Source of the DNA: Clostridia bacterium
Lineage (GTDB): Bacteria > Bacillota > Clostridia > Oscillospirales > Ruminococcaceae
Length of the DNA stretch: 6,478 nucleotides
Assembly (NCBI GenBank): GCA_021152595.1
Contig: JAGKVC010000173.1
Coordinates: 1-6,478 of the forward strand
Direction of reading: 5' to 3'
Shown here: positions 1 to 5,211 of the stretch, one piece after another
How the letters are laid out: each line of letters begins with the position of its first letter
How positions within the stretch are numbered: position 1 is the first letter of the stretch
Notes under the pieces: generated by a model
Seen by the model: the letters and a program-made list of their open reading frames with translations, nothing else
Database searches by the model: none
Told to the model about the DNA's origin: nothing
Position numbers and translations under genes: made by a program

Positions 1-153
1 TATCTGATGAATGAGCAGCTCCCGCATTTCTCGACGGTCAGCCAGAACTTTAAGCATCGTTTTACCGAGGAAACAATCAACCAGGTATTTGAATGGATCT
101 TGAGTGAGGCAGAAAAGCACGGGTATATATGCTGTAAAGAAGTGCGATATTAA
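1..153 (+). pseudogene. IS1182-type transposase, internal fragment with truncated end
   Basis: The frame is open from base 1 to a TAA at 151-153 and gives 50 residues, starting inside the protein. The stretch LPHFSTVSQNFKHRF, followed by FTEETINQVFEWILSEAEKHGYI, is typical of the N-terminal third of IS1182-family DDE transposases, just before the first catalytic Asp block (VFVDGTHIKAN in relatives). Here the reading breaks after GYI into CCKEVRY and stops, so the catalytic domain is absent. Bases just past the break, around 149-163, still loosely resemble the HIKANAN coding stretch in another frame, which suggests decay by small deletions rather than a clean cut. The 5' part lies outside the window. 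The family call rests on recalled motif similarity only. Confidence 0.65.
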
Positions 154-170
154 AACGCACGAATCTACGA

Positions 171-200
171 TAAAAACAGCAGCGCCCCGCGGGGCGCTGC
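171..200 (-). terminator. Rho-independent terminator of the amidase remnant
   Basis: Bases 179-200 form a perfect 22-bp palindrome, GCAGCGCCCC-GC-GGGGCGCTGC. Read on the minus strand it is followed by TGTTTTTA (171-178). The stop codon of the minus-strand amidase remnant is only about 20 bases upstream, so this is its terminator. A hairpin this strong right after a truncated gene suggests that the original gene's own terminator has survived. Confidence 0.85.
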
Positions 201-219
201 GTGTATTTTACGACTATGT

Positions 220-405
220 TTAAGTTGATTCCCCGTGTCCGGCATCGAGTACGATGACAGGGGACTGTGCTGCGGATGCGGTAACGGCATCCGGTGCATT
301 CTGTTCATTTCGCCACGATACAAGCTGCATCCCCGCCGCGCTGACAGCGAGGATCCCGAAGAACAATACGCTTCTTGTCACGATCTTTATGATTTCCGGT
401 TTCAT
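220..405 (-). pseudogene. Truncated N-acetylmuramoyl-L-alanine amidase (Amidase_3/CwlD-like), 61-residue remnant
   Basis: The ATG at 405-403 has a good ribosome site (AGAGGTG at 412-418). A GTG at 414 lies inside that site and is not the start. Residues 10-28 (SVLFFGILAVSAAGMQLV) form a signal or membrane anchor, followed by a short Ala/Ser/Gln linker. The peptide then enters SPVIVLDAGHG, the first strand of Amidase_3 enzymes, whose His is the first zinc ligand. Two or three residues later (EST) the frame stops, so the other zinc ligands and the catalytic Glu are missing and the protein cannot be an active amidase. Because a terminator follows almost at once, an internal deletion joining the 5' end to the gene's own 3' end is plausible. 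It could still be expressed as a small membrane peptide. Intact relatives cleave the lactyl-peptide amide bond of peptidoglycan outside the membrane. Confidence 0.65.
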
Positions 406-433
406 ATATATCACCTCTGAATATGATTATTGT

Positions 434-491
434 AGTATAAGGAGTATGTTACGCATCGAATAATTATAACCAGTTTAATTCTATAAGGAAA
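434..491 (-). promoter_or_regulatory. Possible promoter(s) for the amidase remnant
   Basis: On the minus strand there is a perfect TATAAT at 463-468 with a weak -35 (TTTCCT, 486-491) 17 bp away. Closer to the start codon is TATACT (434-439) without a good -35. Either could serve the amidase remnant. AT-rich chance matches are possible, so this is tentative. Confidence 0.3.
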
Positions 492-529
492 CTGTCGCTG
501 AATCATTCACGTTATACCATAATAAACTC

Positions 530-557
530 GAGCCGAGGTTCGCCTCGGCTCATTTTT
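530..557. terminator. Strong hairpin terminator downstream of the peptidase operon
   Basis: A 9-bp perfect stem, GAGCCGAGG (530-538) and CCTCGGCTC (543-551), encloses a stable TTCG loop. On the plus strand it is followed by ATTTTTGTT. On the minus strand it is followed by a weaker GAGTTTATTAT. The only intact gene nearby is the minus-strand metallopeptidase ending at 609, so the hairpin most likely ends that operon and may act in both directions. The better U-tract faces the plus strand, where no upstream gene is evident. Confidence 0.8.
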
Positions 558-608
558 GTTATGTAGGCCTATTGGGCGCTTACTCTATTCAAGGTTATGA
601 ATACTGTA

Positions 609-1898
609 TCAAACGAATTTTCCGTTTTTGGCTTCATAAACGAGTTGCATATGTGCAGGATTGAAAATATCTGTTTTTGCAGAGAGCAGCAACGAATCAA
701 AGAGCTGTGGATCATCAATATGCTGTTCAACAAATTTCCAAATCTGCACTGCACCGTTATAATACACCAGATCCTTATGGACAGGAAGCGCTGTCGTTCC
801 ACGAAAAGCACGCTGTACGGAGTTATAGCAAACAATCTCAGAAGCACCGCCGCTCAGTTTTTGCAGACGTTTTTGGATCTCAAAGATCTGCCGGAAATTC
901 ATATTGCAGAAGTGTGCAAGTCCGACCGTAATATAGTGCACGATGCCGGATTCCTGATATATGCCGGAAACACCTTGCTCCATGAGTTTTGCGATTCCCT
1001 CGTCAATTGTTTCATATCCGGGCAGACCTCGACTGAATGCCTGGATTTGTATATTCTGAAACGGCATTGCACGCAGAACATGTACACCCAGTTCATGTGT
1101 AATGATATTTATCAGCGAACTGCGCGTATAGGTGTTCGGGATACGGTCTGACGGAAAAAGGATTCGGCGTTTCTCCTGATCAACAGCAGCACTGACTCTG
1201 CCGATATCAACAATCACAGACCATTTCTCAGCATATTCAGCCAGCTCATCGCGCAGAATTTCCGCTGTAATATCAGCTGCTTCCTGTATTGAAAAAGATG
1301 TTTGATCAGCCGGAATATGCCGCAGAAAAGGCGCATAAAAATCGTTTGCAAGTTCTGAAAACCGTTGTAAAACCCAATCTGCCGGACGGTACATCCGGCA
1401 CGGATTAGCCGGAAGCGGCGGAAGCATGTCAAGCAGTTCTTCATAGGACTGCCGATCCGCTTTGTTCAGTGCATCCGGCTGAATGCGGTCAAGCAGTTCG
1501 CAGAGGATCGCTTCAAATTCAGAGCGGTCAGGCAGACCGTAAAGCGCCTGATTTGCCGCCTGATGCCTTGCAGCAGCCTCTGTTTTTTGTGTTTCATTCT
1601 CTGCGTTGTTCCAGTCACAGACTGCAAGCAAAAAGGAATGCTTTTTCAAGTTGAAATCCAGCATCATTTCTGCAAGCTGCCGTTCAAAGAACGGCAGCTT
1701 TTCCAGTTCTCCTGAAGCTGTGCAGGTTTCGATCTGTTCCAGCGATTTCCGGTAGCGTTCCGGATTCAGATGCGGATAAATGCAGAGCGGTGCCTGCATA
1801 GAAGCATCGGAAAGAAATTCGCTTCTGGCTGAACGGTTTTCATTGATCAGTTCCTGTAAAACATCTACGTCGGTTTCATTCAAAATGTTTCGGAGCAT
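609..1898 (-). CDS. DUF1704/MATCAP-family zinc metallopeptidase (HExxxH), 429 residues
   Basis: No trivial name is recognised, but the family is clear. Residues 268-273 read HELGVH, the HExxxH motif of the DUF1704 (MATCAP; 'QEGLA motif') family, in the context IITHELGVHVLRAMPF. About 26 residues later RGLPGYETIDEGIA gives the conserved GLPGY and the EGxA glutamate (E300), the expected third zinc ligand. An upstream ALYGLPD (118-124) also fits the family. There is no signal peptide or membrane segment, so it should be cytoplasmic. The characterised eukaryotic member MATCAP removes the C-terminal tyrosine of tubulin; bacterial members are poorly characterised, so the substrate here is unknown. 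The ATG at 1898 has AAGGA (1907-1911) eight bases upstream, placed between the two genes, so translation is probably coupled to the TPR gene, whose stop lies 15 bases upstream. Length fits a complete protein. Confidence 0.85.
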   Translation of the reverse strand: MLRNILNETDVDVLQELINENRSARSEFLSDASMQAPLCIYPHLNPERYRKSLEQIETCTASGELEKLPFFERQLAEMMLDFNLKKHSFLLAVCDWNNAENETQKTEAAARHQAANQALYGLPDRSEFEAILCELLDRIQPDALNKADRQSYEELLDMLPPLPANPCRMYRPADWVLQRFSELANDFYAPFLRHIPADQTSFSIQEAADITAEILRDELAEYAEKWSVIVDIGRVSAAVDQEKRRILFPSDRIPNTYTRSSLINIITHELGVHVLRAMPFQNIQIQAFSRGLPGYETIDEGIAKLMEQGVSGIYQESGIVHYITVGLAHFCNMNFRQIFEIQKRLQKLSGGASEIVCYNSVQRAFRGTTALPVHKDLVYYNGAVQIWKFVEQHIDDPQLFDSLLLSAKTDIFNPAHMQLVYEAKNGKFV

Positions 1899-1913
1899 AA
1901 AAGATATCCTTTC

Positions 1914-4130
1914 TTATAACTGCATCATCAGGTACGGAAAGAGCTTTGTGAGATTCTGTGTATGGATTTCGTTCGCTGCACCGGAGAGATATGTCATGCT
2001 GTACGTCAAGCTGTTCAGTGCAGGAAGGAGCGCTGCATGTGTTTTTTCACCGTGTTTTGCAAGTTTTTCTGCCGCAGCTTTTGCGTCCGTCAACATTTTT
2101 ATGATATTCTGATTGTGTGCAAACTCCGTATGCCGCATCCGGAATTCACCGTAAAACGCAGCCGATGTAATATATGTTTGTTCTGCCGCGATTGACGGAT
2201 CTGTCATCAGTATGGAGATATAGTCTGTGATCTTCTGATAATCTGCTTGCGTTTTTTCAGCGTTTCCATGCAGCGCATCAGATACGATCAATCTGCCGAT
2301 TACAGCATTCACATAATAAATGCCATATTGCCGGTCGCCGTATGTCATTTTTCTGTCCGGATATTCTGCCTGCTTTTCTTCCTCGTTCATTTTTTCCGTG
2401 ATCCATTTCTCTGCACGGACGAAGCAATTATTAGCTGCAAGAAGCAAGCTTTTGTTTGAAGTATTGTTTGACATTTGCTTAACAGCGAAGGTTTTGGCTC
2501 CGAAGCATCTTGCATCTTCTGATAAGCTGCTCAGCAGCGTTAGATATACCGCCTCGATGATCAGATGATTAAAGCACAAAATCTGCTCCCGGTCCGTCAG
2601 GGAGTTTTTGTTGTCAAATGTCTTCCAGCTTTCTGCAAGCAGGGCTGCAATTTTCGATGACCATTGTTTTTCAAGTGATGTAGAATGATTGAACGTCATT
2701 GCGTGCTCACACGCAGCCTTTGTGATCATATATGAAGCAAACGTATATGCCGAAATACTGACCTTATCTGCATATTCCGTTGCATTATCCTTTTCTAGTT
2801 CTCTGCGTGTTTCGAGTGCTTCACGCAGGTTTTGTTCCGCCTCATCGAACTGATGAGCAAGCGTCAGTGCAATTCCGAGATTCGACTGAGCAAGTGCAAA
2901 ACTACCTTTTTTCTCTTCCTTGAATTTTTCTCTGATTTTCAATGAACGTAAATACCAGTCTATTGCTTTATCCAGATTAAACTGTTTCCGGAATAGGATC
3001 GCGCGGTTATTGAAAAGCTTTGCCTTTTCCGGTTCTTTGCTTCCCATCAGCCGCAGTGCTTCCACCTCCAGCCTGTGACACTGCTCCAGATCTCTGCATT
3101 TGCTGTAATACAACCCTTCTGCCTTTTGCAGCTTTGCAGTAATCGAAACACCGTGTGTCTTGGTTTCATCCGGCTCATCCGTACAGTCATAGCGTATTTT
3201 TTCCAGTCTGTCAGCTTCTGTCATCAGTCTTTTTTGTTCCTCTGTTCGGTTCTTGCGCCAGCAGAAGTTAATCAGTTCAATAATAAAATCCATCACATAT
3301 GGATAGATATCCATACTGATCGTATCGCCGTACAGTTGCTTTGCATACTGTAACCCCTTACGGGCGATATCTGCTTTTTTGTCCGATTCTTTCCGCTGCG
3401 AATCGGCATATTTCCAGATCAGCTCCAGCATATCTTCGCCCTGCGGCATATACTCCGGGAAATTATGGCTGCCTGAGTCGAAAAATAAATTGAGATCAGC
3501 TTGCAGCTCTTCAACTGAAATATGATATTTACTTGATTTTTCAGCAAGGCAGTCTTCATATGCCTTATTCTCGTTTTCGATATGTTTGGAGAAATCCCAT
3601 GCTTCTTTCGAAATCATCAAAGAAAAAAGTACAATCCAGGTCAGTGCTTTCTCCGGTTCAGATGCAGCGAGCTTTTTCAATTTCAGATGCTCTGCTTCAT
3701 CAACGGGAAATTCTTCATAAAGCTTCATTAGATTCTGCACCAGTGTTTCTATCGGTTTCTGTCTGAATATACTGCAGATCACATCCTGTACCTTCCGAAA
3801 TCGTATTTCACTGACTTTATCCTCTGGAATCAGATATTGTTTGAATGCTTTTCCGCATTGCCGAAGTGGCTTCGGTACAGCTTTTTGGGTATCACGTGTC
3901 ATAAATCTGTCAAGCGGATCATTTGAATTGTCTGTATCCTTTTCTCTGTCATAGGCATCAAGCTGACTGACAATATTCACATGATAAAACGACTGGATTA
4001 CAACGGTCCCTTTCGGGTCGCGTTCCAGTAAATTGTTCACAAGTTGACAGAATAACTCCATCGCACCTTTGCGGGAGCATTTAGGATTCACTTCTTTACA
4101 GATTCTTTGAAAACTAAAGTTATTTCCCAT
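1914..4130 (-). CDS. TPR-repeat protein of unknown function, first gene of the peptidase operon (738 residues)
   Basis: The protein is large, mostly helical, and has no signal peptide or membrane segment. Two clear tetratricopeptide repeats lie at about residues 370-403 (AKLFNNRAILFRKQFNLDKA then WYLRSLKIREKF) and 412-445 (ALAQSNLGIALTLAHQFDEA then EQNLREALETRREL). These resemble TPR_12-type tandem repeats. Flanking regions (about 230-365 and 450-735) have helix-pair spacing and may hold diverged repeats. The first ~110 residues, with an acidic stretch near AYDREKDTDNSNDPLD, match nothing I recognise and could be a separate domain. TPR arrays usually bind proteins or peptides. Sharing a transcript with a metallopeptidase suggests a sensor, adaptor or inhibitor for it, which is inference. 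The start at 4130 is preferred over the in-frame ATG at 4136 because of ribosome-site spacing. Confidence 0.8.
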   Translation of the reverse strand: MGNNFSFQRICKEVNPKCSRKGAMELFCQLVNNLLERDPKGTVVIQSFYHVNIVSQLDAYDREKDTDNSNDPLDRFMTRDTQKAVPKPLRQCGKAFKQYLIPEDKVSEIRFRKVQDVICSIFRQKPIETLVQNLMKLYEEFPVDEAEHLKLKKLAASEPEKALTWIVLFSLMISKEAWDFSKHIENENKAYEDCLAEKSSKYHISVEELQADLNLFFDSGSHNFPEYMPQGEDMLELIWKYADSQRKESDKKADIARKGLQYAKQLYGDTISMDIYPYVMDFIIELINFCWRKNRTEEQKRLMTEADRLEKIRYDCTDEPDETKTHGVSITAKLQKAEGLYYSKCRDLEQCHRLEVEALRLMGSKEPEKAKLFNNRAILFRKQFNLDKAIDWYLRSLKIREKFKEEKKGSFALAQSNLGIALTLAHQFDEAEQNLREALETRRELEKDNATEYADKVSISAYTFASYMITKAACEHAMTFNHSTSLEKQWSSKIAALLAESWKTFDNKNSLTDREQILCFNHLIIEAVYLTLLSSLSEDARCFGAKTFAVKQMSNNTSNKSLLLAANNCFVRAEKWITEKMNEEEKQAEYPDRKMTYGDRQYGIYYVNAVIGRLIVSDALHGNAEKTQADYQKITDYISILMTDPSIAAEQTYITSAAFYGEFRMRHTEFAHNQNIIKMLTDAKAAAEKLAKHGEKTHAALLPALNSLTYSMTYLSGAANEIHTQNLTKLFPYLMMQL

Positions 4131-4137
4131 TTTCATT

Positions 4138-4143
4138 CCCCTT
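4138..4143 (-). promoter_or_regulatory. Ribosome binding site that decides the TPR gene start
   Basis: AAGGGG on the minus strand is seven bases from the ATG at 4130-4128 but only one base from the ATG at 4136-4134. Normal spacing favours the downstream ATG, giving a protein starting MGNNFSF rather than MKMGNNFSF. Confidence 0.7.
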
Positions 4144-4182
4144 TTTCACTGCATTTTCGGAAAATACCCGATTGCCCGATAC

Positions 4183-4302
4183 CTAGATTATAGCATATCT
4201 GCTTTGTTTTTTCAATCTGTTTTTCATTATAAGATAACAAACGGACAGTTTGCGCGGGTAATCCCCTGCGGCTGTTGGGTATTTTACATTCAAAACATAC
4301 AT
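4183..4302 (-). CDS. Possible 39-residue small protein (weak call)
   Basis: A minus-strand frame begins at ATG 4302-4300 with AAAGGA (4311-4316) eight bases upstream, a well-placed ribosome site. It encodes MYVLNVKYPTAAGDYPRKLS and continues to a Lys/Arg-rich end, KNRLKKQSRYAII. It stops at 4183, so its 3' end overlaps the promoter of the TPR gene. I recognise no family. It may be a genuine small protein, a remnant of a longer gene, or chance. Only the ribosome site supports it. Confidence 0.2.
   Translation of the reverse strand: MYVLNVKYPTAAGDYPRKLSVCYLIMKNRLKKQSRYAII
4187..4215 (-). promoter_or_regulatory. Sigma-A promoter of the TPR-metallopeptidase operon
   Basis: On the minus strand, TTGAAA (-35, 4210-4215) and a perfect TATAAT (-10, 4187-4192) are separated by exactly 17 bases, with an extended -10 TGC just before the TATAAT. 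Transcription should start near 4180, giving a leader of about 50 bases before the TPR start at 4130. The near-consensus form suggests strong vegetative expression unless a repressor acts. No clear operator overlaps it. Confidence 0.8.
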
Positions 4303-4320
4303 AGATTCTTTCCTTTCTTT

Positions 4321-4358
4321 CTGATAAAATAAAACTATCAGAGGAACAACAATTCCTC
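4321..4358. other. Two adjacent short inverted repeats in the divergent intergenic region
   Basis: CTGATA (4321-4326) pairs with TATCAG (4336-4341) across nine AT-rich bases. Directly abutting it, GAGGAA (4341-4346) pairs with TTCCTC (4353-4358) across six. The sites share base 4341. They lie between the peptidase operon and the CHAP gene and could be an operator or weak RNA hairpins. Six-base arms are short enough for chance. Confidence 0.3.
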
Positions 4359-4385
4359 CGAAACAATCCCCCGAATGATGAAAGT

Positions 4386-4535
4386 CAGGTTTGAGTCCGA
4401 AACCTGTTCGCTTTGAAAGGAAGGTCTGCAATGAATCATGACCTACTCTGTCAAGCCCGGCTGCCGGGGCGCAAACGGCAGCAGCGAAGACCAGCGCTGA
4501 ATCCGGTCAGGTGAGCTGCCGGCACTGTTTCCGGC
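4386..4535 (+). promoter_or_regulatory. Hairpin-rich candidate structured leader of the CHAP gene
   Basis: The 180 bases before the CHAP ribosome site contain no convincing gene but pack several helices. In order they are: CAGGTTT/AAACCTG (4386-4392 with 4400-4406); AGGTC/GACCT (4422-4426 with 4440-4444); CCCGG/CCGGG with a 3-base loop (4456-4460 with 4464-4468); and a long-range CGGCAGC/GCTGCCG helix (4476-4482 with 4515-4521). The last encloses an internal loop and a GACC/GGTC stem (4489-4492 with 4505-4508). GCCGG (4518-4522) can instead pair with CCGGC (4531-4535), which competes with the long-range helix about 20 bases before the ribosome site. That is the layout of a cis-regulatory RNA. 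No known riboswitch class is matched with confidence. Confidence 0.4.
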
Positions 4536-4555
4536 TGAAACAACTCAAAATAAAC

Positions 4556-4561
4556 AGGAGG
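4556..4561 (+). promoter_or_regulatory. Consensus ribosome binding site of the CHAP gene
   Basis: AGGAGG stands six bases before the ATG at 4568. It fixes the original start upstream of the frameshift and shows that the signal peptide belongs to the gene. It also argues against the TTG at 4648 as the natural start. Confidence 0.8.
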
Positions 4562-4567
4562 TTAGAC

Positions 4568-5211
4568 ATGAAAAAGCATGTTTCCGAATTTGCTTCCGCA
4601 TTTCTGGCGGTTGTATTCAGCATTCTTGCCGTACTGCGAGTGTATCATTGCCTGCACCGAAATCTGCTTCTGGAACACAGCAGTCTGTACAGACAATACA
4701 GCCAACCGCATCAAACGGTCAGGTCTGCCGTACATTTGCAGAGACAATGTCATGGATTCAGGCAAGAGTTGCCGAAAAGTGGGGCGTGGATGTTGACGGC
4801 TTTGCCGGTTGTCAATGCGTCGATCTAATTAAATTTTATATTAAATATCTGACGGGCGGTAAAACACCGAACTTCATTGCGAACGCATTTGAATATGCAT
4901 ATTTCGCACTGCCGGACGGTTTTTTCCGCGTGACATCTGGGCCCCAGCCCGGTGATATCGTCGTCTGGGACAGAGATCAGGGCGTTGCCGGCAGCTACGG
5001 ACATGTCGGTATCGTGATGAGCGTCAGCGGCGGAACAATCACCGTTGCGGAAACGAATTACAGCGGCATGATGTATGTTACGGTGCATAATCATCCAACG
5101 TCCACTGTGACCTGTTACATCCGTCCTTCCTTTGTTTCCTCGAATCAGCCTGCCGTGAGCACGAATCTCAAGCGTCCTCTGACTGTCACGCTTCTGCTGT
5201 GCAAGCCTTGA
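4568..5211 (+). pseudogene. Secreted CHAP-domain peptidoglycan hydrolase, frameshifted in the signal peptide and truncated at the 3' end
   Basis: From ATG 4568 the frame encodes MKKHVSEFASAFLAVVFSIL and AV, a signal peptide. It then leaves the frame used downstream. One missing base near 4631-4633 would restore AVTASVSLPAPKSAS, a normal signal-peptidase region running into the mature protein. The downstream frame (open through TTG 4648 to the stop at 5209-5211) carries a CHAP domain. Counting from the TTG, these are the likely catalytic Cys57 in CQCVDL, His119 in YGHVGIV, and E135/N137 in VAETNYS, with PGDIVVWD at 101-108. CHAP enzymes cut peptidoglycan amide or peptide bonds outside the cell and often serve conjugation or lysis. 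The last ~15 residues (after about SNQPAVS) are antisense to relaxase sequence, so the original C-terminus is lost. The catalytic core is intact; without the upstream frame the product would lack secretion. Confidence 0.75.

Noticed and set aside
597..1151. A 184-residue plus-strand open frame
   Set aside because: It is antisense to the metallopeptidase gene, whose opposite strand has clear family motifs. The product is Cys/Ile-rich and resembles nothing, and there is no ribosome site.
1380..1400. Inverted repeat TGCCGGA/TCCGGCA
   Set aside because: It lies inside the metallopeptidase coding sequence with no U-tract, and is most simply explained by codon content.
4449..4454. TTGACA on the minus strand as a -35 box
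   Set aside because: No acceptable -10 lies 16-18 bases downstream (the position reads TTGCAG), and the site falls inside the hairpin-rich leader.
4386..4535. An intact c-di-AMP (ydaO/yuaA) riboswitch
   Set aside because: Only short fragments resemble the consensus. They are out of order, and the conserved GGGGGA and CAGCTAACC elements are missing.
4511..4828. A 105-residue plus-strand reading frame overlapping the CHAP start
   Set aside because: Its upstream part lacks a ribosome site. Past the frameshift near 4632 it is merely the wrong frame of the CHAP coding sequence.
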